From positions 1 to 64,000 of the forward strand of contig VXCM01000420.1 of the NCBI GenBank assembly GCA_014773175.1: a stretch of 64,000 bases of DNA, given 5' to 3'. A model generated the notes under the pieces. That model searched no databases and was not told the origin of the DNA. It saw only the letters and a program-made list of their open reading frames with translations. The DNA comes from Lucifuga dentata. Lineage: Eukaryota > Chordata > Actinopteri > Ophidiiformes > Bythitidae. The translations under genes were made by a program, and so were the position numbers. Below, piece by piece: positions 1-12,110 of this stretch (position 1 is the first letter of the stretch; every line of letters starts with the position of its first letter).

Positions 1-121
1 GGACATGAAGTTAGTTGGTGTGAGAGAAGAGGAGGCAGAGGATAGGGTTAGATGGAGGCAGGTGATGCGCTGTGGTGACCCCTGAAGGGAAAGCCGAAAG
101 GAAAAGAAGGAAAAGAAGAAG
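1..121 (+). mobile_element. 3' end of a LINE-type retrotransposon (fragment)
   Basis: Frame 2 reads an uninterrupted tail ending in RWRQVMRCGDP followed by TGA at 83-85. The downstream segment is A/G-rich and ends in AAG-type repeats. A tail of this form followed by an AAG-rich end is familiar from fish non-LTR retrotransposons. Only the last ~27 codons are in the window, so the family cannot be fixed. The orientation is plus, and the element would extend left of the window edge. Confidence 0.6.
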
Positions 122-125
122 AACC

Positions 126-250
126 CATCACAAATCTTTAAAACACTCAGTGATGCTTACCAACACGTTTCTGTAACAATGTAGAAANCATCACAAATCT
201 TTAAAACACTCAGTGATGCTTACCAACACGTTTCTGTAACAATGTAGAAA
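126..250. repeat. 62-bp exact direct duplication around a single N
   Basis: Positions 126-187 and 189-250 are identical and are separated by one N at 188. The same arrangement recurs at 8140, 14055 and 18112. It looks like an unmerged contig overlap rather than a biological tandem duplication. Confidence 0.85.
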
Positions 251-1120
251 ATGGCTTCTACAACTACATGCTGCTGGATCCAAAATGCTCCCTGGTCCTC
301 CTCATTGGAAGTAAATAAAATGTTCATTACCCAAAAGCTCTTTTAGGAAAAGCATTGTGGCGACTGACACCAGCTGCTGGTGCACGACGGCAGGAAAAGA
401 GGGGATTTCATTCATTTCTCAGGCATAGGGGAACTTTCCTGTGGTGTAGATACTGAAAATAAAAAGGAAGTGATGCTCAAGGCACAATCTCTTAGGCTCA
501 GTGTTCTTTTTAAATCTTCTATTTGCAATTTAGCAGCAAAATATGATACTTTTGAATGTCGATACGTCATTTCTAACAAACCCTTGGAACCTAATTCTGT
601 GGATCTGGTCTGGGCTTGACTTTTGGATGACCATCCTGACAGCTTTGATAAAAAAATGATTCATCACATGCAGACAAGCCTATTTGAGAGCTGCTGCACT
701 AAATAAGACACTGCCACTTAGGAAAATAAGAGAGGGCGTAGTTGGAGCCAAGACTAAATGTTGTGTCAGCACAGTGTGTTAAACCACACTCCCAGGCTTG
801 GCTGTTCCTGGAGAAGGTTCATCCAAGGTTATGCAGAATTGCCCTTCTCTCTTTAACACACTGTGATGTTTACACAACGTAACAACCCCTTTCTACACCT
901 CCATCACACTACCAGTAGCTTGCTTTTCTAATGCTAGATGATGATATTTTTGCAAACTTTCTCCATTCAACTGAGGTCACCCAGAGCTTTTCAATAACAT
1001 TTGATCCTTACTGGCACCTCCTCTCAGCTTAGCTTATTAGTGAACCAGTGATGCTTCCTATAAGAAACTCCTCGGTACATCAGGAAATGATTTCTTTTCT
1101 TTTCTTTTTTTTTTTTTTTN

Positions 1121-1153
<33 letters not shown>

Positions 1154-4100
1154 AAGAGCTACTTGGACACATCCATAAAGAACTGCATTTACAATTTTTC
1201 CAGAATAAGCTGAATAACCTTTGAATAACCTTTGTTTTAAGCAGCAAGGAGACAGAGAAACAAATCATGATTTTGATGCTGTCTAATTACTGAGGAGCAC
1301 TTTTGCACATTATCACACAGATATGAAATTAAACACGATAGCACAATAGATACTGTCTGTCAGGCTGAGTATGGCTTTGATTTCTCCCTTGGTGCACAGC
1401 TTTTAAGTGCATTGCCTTTTATGTCAAATGGGGAAAATTGAAGGCTTGATGCTATGTGCCAAAACGTCATTTATTCCCACATTTCCTCTGTCATCATCAA
1501 CTCTCGTCTCAACAACGTTTCTGGAAAGTTTTGAGATGCAGTACTTTGAATATCAGGGAGTGAATGATTCAGCTGCCGTTTGTTGGTTACAGTTACACGT
1601 TTACTCTCTGCAAAGAAATGATCGTGAACTTGGAGATCAGAGGAATGTTGACACTGCGGGATATGCAGCAATGAAAGGAAAACAGGAAGTGAAATTAATG
1701 TTTTCTACTATACTGTTTGTATTACAGCAAAATATGTTTGCAATATTTATATCTTGCCTGCATCTGAGAAACGTAAGGAGGGTAGGTCTAGTTAGTTTCA
1801 TGATAATTGAACTTCAGACTCTCTGCCTGATACGTGATCAGTGTAAATATGTGGATATGCATGCTTACATGCAGCTGCATTACACTGAAATTTATGCTGA
1901 TATTTCATTACTGTTTTATTTCAACTGAAATGTAAGAAACATGCACCATTTTGATGAAACATTTCCAAAAGGTCTTTACCTACATTTTTTGTTCCACAGC
2001 AGGGGGATCCTTCAAGTGAAAATAACTTTTTTCTAGATATCTTCACTCATCAGAAAACTTTTAGAAATGCACAGAAATTTAAACATTAACAGATAGATGA
2101 CAACATGACGTGTTTCCTGCTGGTCGTATGTGATTCGCCAGGCATTTATTACATAATCTGACATGCACCAACTTTGATATCATAGAGTTCAACACAAATT
2201 ACAAAGATTTTATTGTAATAGGAGGCATTAGATGTTGAAGGGTCTGCAGGTTGATCTATGCATCTGTTCATCCTTAATTATTAATTTTATATGCATTTTA
2301 AGCATAAAGGCATTTACTGCTAATTGCTTATGCAACTTCTTGTGTATAGAATTATATGGTCTGTAATGATTTTATTTTGGTTTCTGCAGTTTGTCTTAGC
2401 TTGAACTCACCTGGATGTGATCTTGCTAAAAGGATTACCCACAAACCCACCCTTGCGTTCTTTCTAAAGTCACTGCACAGTTGATATCCATCTTCCCATT
2501 CCATCTATCTTTTCTTCTTCTTGTCACCATTCAAAACCCAAACGCCCTTGAGCTCCATATGAGTGCAATCTCATGCCAACAGGGCAAAATGAATCATTTG
2601 ATTGCCATTTTCTTACTGTCAGCCATGGCAACAGCTTTCTGCAAGCCATCTTAGCTGTGCTTCTCAAGGCAACACTCTGTCTCTCCTCATTATTGTCCTG
2701 TCCATTACTGCTTTTTGTCATTGTCATTTGGATCTTTAACCTTTTTTCATCATCTTACTCCCTGATGGTGTCCTTGATGCTCCTCACATAAAGACAAATT
2801 AGAGAAGGCACCCTGAGGTCTTTGTGCTTAGAGATGAGTGCAGACTCACTGTCTGTATGGTGTATTGTGATATAGATTTTATGTGATGAGAAGGTCTTAA
2901 TGCTTTAGTTTAGTATTTAATTTCGAGAGCAAAATGAATATATAATACAAACAATAAAGCAGGAGCTACACAATGATTTACTTTATAATGCATGTTTATA
3001 TCCTTTACAGAAAGAACAAACTGTCTCTTGACTTCTGGGTATTCCAGCCTCACACTAAAACCATGTTATTCTTCTCTTAATACTCAGAAATAACCTATCT
3101 GATGAGTTGCATGACACAGCATTCTTGTGGCAAAAATTAGCCATGATGCAATAGTGTTTCCTGACTTGGAAAAGGGAATTGTTTTCCAGTCCCCTTTGGA
3201 ACAACATAACCATTGTTATTCTTAAAGACAGGACATGTACGGACTCAGAGCACAGATAAACTATGACCAAATTGGGTGCTGAGCTAATGAGGTTTTCTAT
3301 AAAATAGATTCAATGTTGTCACGAGTCCCAGAACGATCAGGGTTTTTTTCTGGGTGGTTCCTTTTGTCTCATTGAGTCCACTCAACAGTTTTTGAAAATT
3401 TTAATACCTGCAAGATGCTACTTCAGCTGAAATCTGTATAATTAGTATAAATCTTTCTGGTTTTTCATATTTATAAAAAATACTTCAGCTATTACTTAAT
3501 TTCTAGGCCAAAAAATATAATATTGTTTCTGGCAGGTTGAAACTTTTACTAGCTATTTCATGAAGACAGCAGCTCCTCGATAAGTGCAGTAATTTACGCA
3601 TAATAGAAGTTCATTTGAGAGTGAAATTAGATTGACCTGATCTTGAGAATGGGCAACTCATTCCCATTAAGACAGTCAATGTGCACTGAATGTACAAGAA
3701 CCTCTCACTTAAATCCAGGTAAAAGTAAATCATCTGCTGTATGAAACTTAAACCAGTTTCATAAATAGGTACCATTGCACATGCAGGCAGGTCAACAAAA
3801 TACCTCTTTATATATTCTATATAATCAGCATACAAACAGTAAAGCACAGATGTTAGCAGCTAGAAAGGAGGATTTTTGATTTCCTTAAGGCTCTGAAACA
3901 TTAAAATATTTTATTGTAGTTTACTCTATAGTGCAAACTGCTGAATTTATATTACGAAAGGGTGATTGCATGTTAGTTATTGTATAATTATATTGTATGT
4001 GACAGGGAGTGTAAAACACTCATGGGAACATCATGTTGCACTCTATAAATACAAAAAGCATATGACCAGAGCATTCTTAGAATGCTTTTGTAGGCTCCAA

Positions 4101-4573
4101 ACACAGCCAAACACAATGTTAACGCAACATGCCCTGATAGTGATATCACGAACAGTTCATTAAACACACATATTTTGTGCGCTGGTGTGGCAGTAACAGT
4201 CTGATATGGGACTCACATTTCATATCAGTAAATGACACACGGCTCCTTTGTGAATTAATAAAAAATTATGAGTTATGAATAAATTGAAGAAACTCTTATT
4301 AAATATCATGAGGAAAATGGATGGTGTTAAATCTAAGGGATCCACAATTCTAAAAACATTGCATGCTGATATCTCATTCCTGAATGTTTCAAATTCCATG
4401 TGATACCATGAAAATATAATCAAAATATCATATTTTGAAATATAAGATTTTTGTCCAGTAATGACAATATGCTGCTTTATACTGTGTTTGCCCCCATAAC
4501 ATTAGCATTTTAGTATTATTGAGACTTGTTTTCCTGTTCCACACAGGAGCTCTAAGTAATCTGACAATGTGGT
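251..4573. other. Gene-poor spacer
   Basis: I see no exon with convincing splice sites and no protein similarity here. The longest open frames (for example 1407-1928) have no recognisable composition and are probably chance. The stretch is AT-rich and contains a T-run, one N at 1120 and an A-run at about 1100-1150, which is probably a contig join. Confidence 0.5.
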
Positions 4574-5162
4574 TTAAAGGACCATATCATCCATTTTGCA
4601 TGTTTGAGCCTAATATATTAAATTTTCATACATGTTACGTTACTGACAATCATTTTCCAAAGGATAAAATCGTATTTCAGCTTTCCTGATACTTTTTTTT
4701 TCCTGATAAGTAATCTTTCAAAATCAAATATTCAAGCGATATACTCACCTTAAAAAAATGATGTTTCACCTGCTAATAGTTACGCAGCCTTATGAAGTCA
4801 CAGTCATTTAAATTTTTCAGTAAATGCAGGTCTTCTTTTAGATTCACTCCACGCTTTTTAATTGCGCTTAAATGCTAAAATTACGTAATTATAAAAAACA
4901 AAAAAACAAAAACAACCTGAATACATGTTTTGTTTGCAATGATGGATTACCTATCCCAAGAACATTTCAAGTATCAACAAGTTGATTTTAATAGTGTACC
5001 TGAATGAACTGAAATCAATGGCGGTCTGGAAGGTACGAAAAAATTCTTTAATTCACTGTTCCAGTAGTAGTAGTCCAGTAGTCTTTGGGAAATGATTCTC
5101 AGTAATGTTACACATATGAAAATATCTTCACCTCAAACATGCAAAATAGCCAGTATGGTCCT
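4574..5162 (-). mobile_element. Foldback MITE with TTAA ends, copy 1 (inverted relative to copies 2-4)
   Basis: It starts TTAA-AGGACCATA and ends in the complementary TATGGTCCT. The two ends carry an imperfect terminal inverted repeat of about 70-100 bp. The interior matches the copies at 13830, 21803 and 30823 but runs in the opposite orientation. The right TTAA is degraded (TTAT). No coding capacity is visible. TTAA target sites are the hallmark of piggyBac-type transposition, so this may be a piggyBac-mobilised MITE (inference). Confidence 0.75.
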
Positions 5163-6398
5163 TATACTGTAAATGGGCCTATGCAGTGTTAGCTTTATAA
5201 CTCTGCATATATTGACTGTTTTTGCACAATAATGCAAAAATTAACGTGGCATACTCAATTCTGCTTCAGTAAGTAACTGGGTCCCTGCATCAGTAGGAGG
5301 ATAAATGGGCCACACACTGCCAACACCATATTGAGCTCTTCTTATAGACTCATTAGAAGTATCCATATGTGCTAATGAGGTCAATTTAACCCCGGTAAGG
5401 ACAGGAACTGCAGAGTGGTTGGTTAAGTGCGGCTCCCGCTCTTTACTTTGCCGTTGCCCTGCAGTTGTGCGGGCAAGCAGGAGGGCAGATCGACAAAAAA
5501 AGTGTGATGTAAGATGTCCACAAGATGCTAACTTTCCCTTCTGAAGAAAGTCTTCAGGACTTCTTTACACACACTCAAGCTCTACATCCATATAGGCACA
5601 TAGTGTATGATGCACATATGTGTTCTTTGAGACTGCTATGCCGCTCTGAGACCAGGATCTTTCAGAGGAATCCACAGTAAGAAATACAGGGATAAAGATG
5701 AGAGGATGAGATGCTACTGTGTCCTTTTATCTGCCTGCTTTTTCTTTCTGCTCTTCTGTGTGGATTCTATGTGTGTATGAACAGTGCTGAATATACCAAA
5801 AAATCCTAAATTCTCCCCTGGGGGGAAATTAGTTAGTTTTGTTAGTTTATAAAAGTGAAGGAATTCTAAAAGCCTGAGAGGAGACACACCAGTAGATTCT
5901 TGCAAAGAAATTAACAAAATAGAGCAAAGCCAGATTGATCAGATTGGTTTTCTTGGCTGACTGACTGTTCCCTGTGAATGACTCCACTTATGGCCATTAT
6001 ATAATTGGCCATTTTCTGATTCAGTGCTTATGGAGAGATTACAAACTTGTACTTTGTGGATTTTGTGGATTTTTTTTTAAAGTACAATAGCAGAATGCTC
6101 TAACAAGTACAATTACATGAAACAGGTGCTAAATTACAGTAACAAAAGAGACTGCAATTTGCAATTTCCACCTTTGGTTTTATATATATTAAGTATGAAT
6201 ATGCATGAGACATGAGTATCCATACCACCCTCTTTGAGATGGTGTACACTGTAGTAAAATCAATCAATCTGTGTGTCATTTCCTTAAAGAGGCACCTTTT
6301 CTCTGGCTTTTCCTGTGTCTCAGCAGCTGGGACCAGACCTATCAGGCTCACGCTGGGATAGATGAATCCCCTCTATTCTCCTCTGCTGTTATTCTCAG

Positions 6399-6430
<32 letters not shown>

Positions 6431-7768
6431 ACAATCCATTGTTTTCAAATCTCCGGTTATTTTCTCAGAAAATACATGTCTGTCCCCACTGCAGACAAAG
6501 AGCCACAGCACAGGCATGACGGGCTTTTTGAATGCAGATGCAGCACAGATTCTCTTGATTTCTTGTTCTGCTTTGTAAAAATGGATGGTTCATTCAGCAG
6601 AGCTGGAGCAAATGTTTGGACCTATGAGGCAGATTTTTTGTTTTGCTTTTTTTTTTTTGTTTATGTTGCATATAAAATTGACAGAGAACTGAGAAAAGAA
6701 CACATAGTTTTCTGTGCAGAGTTTGTGCCTTTGCATGCCTCAGCAGAACAAAGTTTAGCTGAACTGTTGAACTGAAATCACTTCAACTGAGAGAAAATGA
6801 TGGAGTGGGAATGACACGAGCAGCAAGGACAAAGAGAGAAAGGAAGCAGGAGAGATAAGAAGATATAGAAAGGATCTGTGGTGAAAAATGTTCCCTTGCA
6901 CAAAGGCAGTGGCTCTGTCTCCTTGACTCAATGCTGTCTACTCCCTCATCTGTGTATGTTATAAACCCCACCTCCCCCAGTGCTTCTCTCCTCCCCTCCC
7001 CTCCTCTCTCAGTCTCTGGCTTGAGGAATCCCAGGCAGTGTTTAATTGCAGAGTGGAAAGGCTTTAGTTGGTCTAATGGGCTCAGCACCGGAGCAGGGAC
7101 TCATTCACCTCTTTCTCAGACATACAAACCTGGACAGAGACACTGTTTTTCAGCCGAGGAGCCAGACAGGGCAACTGGAATTCAGGAGGAGATGAAAGAA
7201 TGATTTCACAAATTCAGGTACGGCCGAGTATGTGAGAGAATGTACCAGAGGCAAGAGACGGAGTAAGAGGTGGAGAAAGAGAGGAGAGCAGGAGGGGAGG
7301 GGAGGAAACGGGAAACAGCCAAGTGCAAGAGAGAGAGAGAGAGAGAGAGAGAGAGNTGGAAGTCTGCAGCAACAAATGAGACAGAACAACGAGGCGGGAG
7401 AGGTAGAAGGAGAGAGACGGAGAGGGAGGGAGGTGGAGAGGGGCCCCATGCAGGAGAGAAGGCTACAGGGTGAGGAGGAAGGAGTAAGAAAAAGTTAGGA
7501 GAAGAACAAGAAGGGGTTCCAGAAAAAGAAAGAAGGGGTGCTGAGATTAACAACTACAAGAGAGAAGAAGGGAAACAACAGGCAGGAAGGAAGGGGAGGG
7601 AGAAGTCTTGGGCACAAAAAAAAGAGAGCTGAAGAAAAGTTTTCTTGTGGGAAGACACAGATGAGGAAAACAGAGCGAGTGAATGACTGGGCTGGTGAGA
7701 GCAGGGAGGGGAGGAAACCAGTTGTTTTCTAAGGCGTTTTCCACACAAGCGTCTGGACTCCTTTGGAC
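5163..7768. other. Spacer and likely 5' region of the PRR16/INSYN1-like gene
   Basis: No coding exon was recognised. From about 6780 to 7740 the plus strand is strongly purine-rich, with a (GA)n run at 7328-7355 ending at an N (7356). This could include 5' untranslated exon sequence of the gene starting at 7769: CAG followed by GTACGG near 7216 is a possible donor, but I cannot place a transcription start. Confidence 0.4.
7328..7355. repeat. (GA)n microsatellite
   Basis: A perfect GA dinucleotide run that stops at an N (7356), so its true length is uncertain. Confidence 0.9.
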
Positions 7769-10358
7769 ATGCACACAGACGGTGCACAAACAACGGGACA
7801 CCACCGTTTTCTTCATCACAGCACCTCCTGCCAGTGTCAGAACTGCATCCACTATGAGCCGCCATTCCCCCATCACAGTGGGGCAGGATACCGACCAGAA
7901 GCAGGACAGGCAGACCACCCATCTCTGGACCACAGCAGGGACACCCAGGCTTCTCGACTCGGAGACGTAGGAGGGAGAGCTTTCACAGTGGACAGAGTTG
8001 AGCGAAGCGGTCATCGCAGCCCACAGAGGAGGCCTGTGTTTGCAGGGCCGGGCCCTTACAGCCAGCCAAATGACACGAGCCAAATCTACCCCTGGGATTT
8101 AAACCCTGCCCAGTGGAGCTACCCGCTGGAGCCTGGGGTNCGAGCCAAATCTACCCCTGGGATTTAAACCCTGCCCAGTGGAGCTACCCGCTGGAGCCTG
8201 GGGTGAGACACTACCCGTTTATCAGAGAACAGTGTGGCTGTGTGGTGTGGAGTGATACGAGGACTCACCCTTTTAACTCCAAGCTACCAGAGCCACTCCC
8301 CCATCTTCAGGTCAAAGGTCAGGGACACAGACATAGACAGACTGTTAGATATGCTTTGGAGGAGGAGGAAGAGGAGGGTTGGAGATGCAGCACTGGATAC
8401 TATCAATGGGAGCCACATGCACCCAGTCCCCAGCCGGGTCGTTTGCACATGCCAAACGGCCACTGTCGGCCAGGGGCTATGTTCTTTGAGGGAGGGGAGG
8501 AAAGAGATAACCATCAGGACTGGAACAGATTGAAGGGTGGATCAGAAGAGGGCTGTAATGGACGCGCTGCCTCTCACAAAGGCTTCTTCTCCACTGAAGT
8601 CCCACAAAAACACTTCAACCAGAACAGAGGGAAGGGGCCCAGTGTCCCTCCCTCTGCCACCATGAGCCAAGAATCCTTGAAATCTGCAACTAACAATGAC
8701 CACCAGTACCAGGGTTCAGAAGCAGTGAAGCAGAAAAGGAGGCAGGATTCAGTTCGGGAACAAATCCGACAAGTGGTCACGGACCTGGAGGATGTTTTGG
8801 GGGGTTTGAAGCAAGTTCAAGTGGAGATGAAAGAGGTAAGCATCTATTGTAGTAGATGTTGTGTCTGCACTGTATATTAGGTTTGTACACTACAGGCCAG
8901 ACGTTTGAGGCCACCACCAGATTTAGCATGAGCAGTGTAGCAAGTTAATCCCAAAATGATGTGGGAGAAGACAGACAGCAGGCTACTGAATAGAATCTTA
9001 AAACACATCAGCAAGGGAGTTGGAACACAACTGGAGTGCCAGTACACAAATACAGACTGATGCCTTCATTAAAAATCATTTCTTAAGCCACAGTGGCTAC
9101 ATAATGTGACAAATTATTCTTGAAAGCTAATTACTTACATTTATGTCATTTCCTGTGCAATAAATTGTAAAACAGTGTATTGATGATTTTTTTTTTGTAA
9201 AAAAAAGCTGGGGATGGCCTCAAACTTCTGGCCTGTAGTGTATGTACAACAGGTATATTGACATGAAGGTCTGAGTCAGATGCTTACATGGAAATATAAG
9301 ATTTTAAACTATTAACATATATTAGCCTCAATGCTAACAACGTCAGCCACAGAGTCTATTTTGATTTTGTTTGTTTATCCATGCATGTTCATGACAGCAC
9401 GTCAGCATCTTCATCCGTTCTGATGCCATTGTTTGTGATGCAATCATTTGTGACTCACTTGTCATCTAATTTTGAAACAGTGATGTGGAGCGATTCGCAC
9501 TGACCTTTTGCAGAAATCGTCTAGCTCGGCAGCATGCCAACCAGCACATTAAAAAGCCTGGCATGAGTCCGTTACTAAATTATTCCTTGCTCTTACAATA
9601 TCCATTTTGCTCACAGCTGTAAAATAACACTGATTGTAGCTGAATGCCTCTAAGCACCATCACAAATAAACAATCGCCATCATTTGCAGATCGAGACACA
9701 GCTGGAGACAAAACCATCTGCGGTAGATAATCATCCTTGATTTGATTGATTGGTTGATTACTGTTTCAGTAACAGTTTTAGAGGTGTCACAAGAAACTTG
9801 TATGGAGAAATATCGACTCTCTCTATTGTCATTCAGGTGGTCGAGCAGATTGATCGTCTTACAGCCAATATTGACCTCAGTGAGGAGGGGCCCAGTGTCA
9901 ATCAGGGGGGATCCAATAAGTTTTACAGCTCCACCCACACAGGAGACTTCAGTATGACCCTTTTGACCAATCACAAAGCTCCAGCCCAGGCATCGCGGCA
10001 TATGGATGAAGATCGCATCATCCTGAGAACTAACTCTCCCTCTCCTGTCCACATGGCATCAGTGGTCAAAACCAGCAGCATTGGCTCGACTGGTCACAGT
10101 AAGGACATCAACGGCCACCCGCCTCACCTGTATCCGTCCAGAGACTTGAATCACATTGGCCAAACCCTTCCAGAGCCCCCTCCACAGAGCCTTGACCCTA
10201 AAGTTATTATTAGGAGCAGCACCTCCAGTTCAAGAACTCAAAAGCCTCCACTGTATCCCCAAAACGGGAGGTGCGGGAAGGGCTTGTACCCACCGTCCAA
10301 GCCTACGAGGACCCCTGCCTACCATGGGAGAGGCCGACACAGCACCAGCATGGTGTGA
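7769..10358 (+). CDS. PRR16 (Largen)/INSYN1-family protein, probable third paralog
   Basis: Two coding exons: 7769-8835 (donor GTAAGC) and 9837-10358 (acceptor TTCAG, stop TGA at 10356). Exon 1 is interrupted by a 64-bp duplication around the N at 8140. Collapsing 8140-8204 restores one open frame and gives 507 aa. The start is the first ATG after an in-frame TAA at 7730. The family signal is a helical segment at about residues 307-348, VREQIRQVVTDLEDVLGGLK then MKE|VVEQIDRLT across the intron. PRR16 and INSYN1 carry the same pattern (EDLELVLGDLK...KEVVDQIDTLT in PRR16). The protein ends HSTSMV, a possible class I PDZ ligand; PRR16 ends TTTTV. The long N-terminal part is low-complexity, rich in Gln, His, Pro and Glu, with a CQCQNC cluster near the start. 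PRR16 promotes cell size and translation, and INSYN1 acts at inhibitory synapses; which role applies here is unknown. A possible AATAAA lies at 10880. Confidence 0.72.
8076..8204. repeat. 64-bp exact duplication around an N, inside a coding exon
   Basis: 8076-8139 equals 8141-8204, with one N at 8140. The 65 extra bases shift the reading frame. Removing one copy plus the N rejoins the frame, which shows it is an assembly error rather than a gene lesion. Confidence 0.9.
8886..9241. mobile_element. Tc1/mariner-like non-autonomous element with TA target site
   Basis: The left end reads TA-CACTACAGGCCAGACGTTTG and the right end is its near-complement (CAAACTTCTGGCCTGTAGTG-TA). A TA dinucleotide flanks both ends. 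The terminal motif resembles fish Tc1-like repeats of the CACTAC..GGCCAGAAGTTTG kind. There is no open frame inside. It lies in the only coding-region intron of the PRR16/INSYN1-like gene. Confidence 0.75.
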
Positions 10359-10676
10359 AGGAGGGGGTGGGGGGGTGGTCTGCCCTAGTGCCATGGGGGC
10401 CTGAAACATGAGACCCTGCTGCCCATGAGTGGAGGTCATGAGTGGAGATGGGACCGGGCAGGGGAATAACTCATGGTAAGTTCAGATACAAGGGGACTTT
10501 CTTTCTTTTACAGTGTTGGTGTTTCCGTCAGGGCTTGCAGCTCATGACGTTTGCTGTGTTTACTGGAAGCTTTGACTTCTGAGTCAGTAAATGAAATGCA
10601 GTGTTCCTGTCAGTTACAAAAAGGGGTTTATGTGTGTGTGTGTGTGTTTTATATGTGTGTTTTATGTGTGAATATG

Positions 10677-10702
10677 GTGTGTGTGTGTGTGTGTGTGTGT
10701 GT
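10677..10702. repeat. (GT)n microsatellite
   Basis: A GT dinucleotide run truncated at the N at 10703, preceded by interrupted GT tracts from about 10630. Confidence 0.9.
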
Positions 10703-12066
10703 NGGGAGGAGCATAATGTGTCTGCTTTTGTTGATGTCACATGATTTCCCAGTCCTTCACTACACTGCAAAACATGTCTGTCTGAGCAAGCGAATAAGTT
10801 TTGTGTTCCTAAACACTCATTTAAGAAAAGTGGGAGACAAAACAAAATCAGGAGCACAATGAGATCATTTCACTCCCTCAATAAAAATTAAACATGTTTA
10901 ATAAGATCTGAAGAATTTGATGAAATAACCAAGACTGAATTGCAAGCCAACTGGAATGCACAGCCTCTGCTTTATGCATATTTTAAAGCATATCTCAAAG
11001 TAAGGTTTAGCTTTATTCAAGCAGCTTAAGAATCGCTTATAGTGACAATGTTTCTTTCCTTGATAAAAACAATAAAAACACAGCCTGAAGGCACAACGCT
11101 AATCTTGTTAAGATAGACTTTTTGCAGTGTAAGTTACTCATGACTTCAAGGGAACTGAGAGTTGGCAGTCGCTCAGTAGTTTTTGGCAAAGCCAGACCCC
11201 ACAGCCGCTTGATTTAAATCATGTGACACAAAAGAGGCATCATTATTTTCACAGGAAGAGCATAGCTCTGACTCAGAATTAGTGTAATTTACTGTTTGAT
11301 GAGAAGCTCAACTCTTTTTTTCCCCTCATGTTGCTTTCAGATGTATCATTACTGACTGTGAGCAAAGAGTACAATTAATAACAAGATAATAACAAGGAAT
11401 CAGCCCCTCCAGCAAAAGAAAAAACAAACAGCAGATACAGATCCACAACAAGCCCACCTTTGCCCATGCTGAAGACACGCATGTTTCTGTACTTCCCTCT
11501 TGTGCGGAGTATGCAGAACTGCAATCTGTTTTTCTGGCCTCTGAGTTGGGCACACACAATCTGGTTTTAATCATAAAACCCCCTGGCCACATGCCAGACT
11601 GGAGCGAGGCAAACTTGTGTTATATTGTGACGTCCTTATAAACACGAGCACTGCTGGACAATGCAGCATCCGTCGTACTGAGCGGCTCTGCAGATTATGC
11701 TGCACAGAGAGAAGGACAGACGGGCTTACAAGGCTGCCGCTTCAGGTCAAGGCTTTCAGACAGAGACCAGGTCGACTGTACACGTGCGCTTTAATTTTCT
11801 GAGAAAAGAGTTTATTTTACTCTGGCTTTTCTGTTCAGTGAAAGTCTTCTAAAGAACCAGTGTTGACATTTTAAAGCTTTGAATAATCTGAATTACTCAC
11901 ACAGCAAAAATTCAATGGCGACATGGCGATCACAGCAGATTTTTGCTAAACAACCAGATCTCACACATACACACACACATACACACACACAGTACAGCCA
12001 TGATGAAAACATGCTTTACAGTGCTTCTTTACAAGCAAGGCCACATAACTCACAAGGATAGCCCCA

Positions 12067-12068
<2 letters not shown>

Positions 12069-12108
<40 letters not shown>
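12069..12108. repeat. (CA)n microsatellite
   Basis: A pure CA dinucleotide run of about 20 units. Confidence 0.95.

Positions 12109-12110
<2 letters not shown>

Noticed and set aside
1407..1928. 173-codon open frame without an ATG-based gene structure
   Set aside because: Long but with no recognisable protein composition; no acceptor/donor or conserved motif; probably chance.
7150..7553. Leu/Ser/Pro-rich minus-strand frames
   Set aside because: They are the complement of a purine-rich, (GA)n-containing stretch, not a protein gene.
7547..8083. Minus-strand 178-codon frame overlapping the PRR16/INSYN1-like exon
   Set aside because: A shadow of the real plus-strand coding exon.
7769..10358. 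Assignment to INSYN2A/INSYN2B (FAM196)
   Set aside because: The core motif matches PRR16 and INSYN1, whereas INSYN2 proteins have a different sequence and C-terminus.
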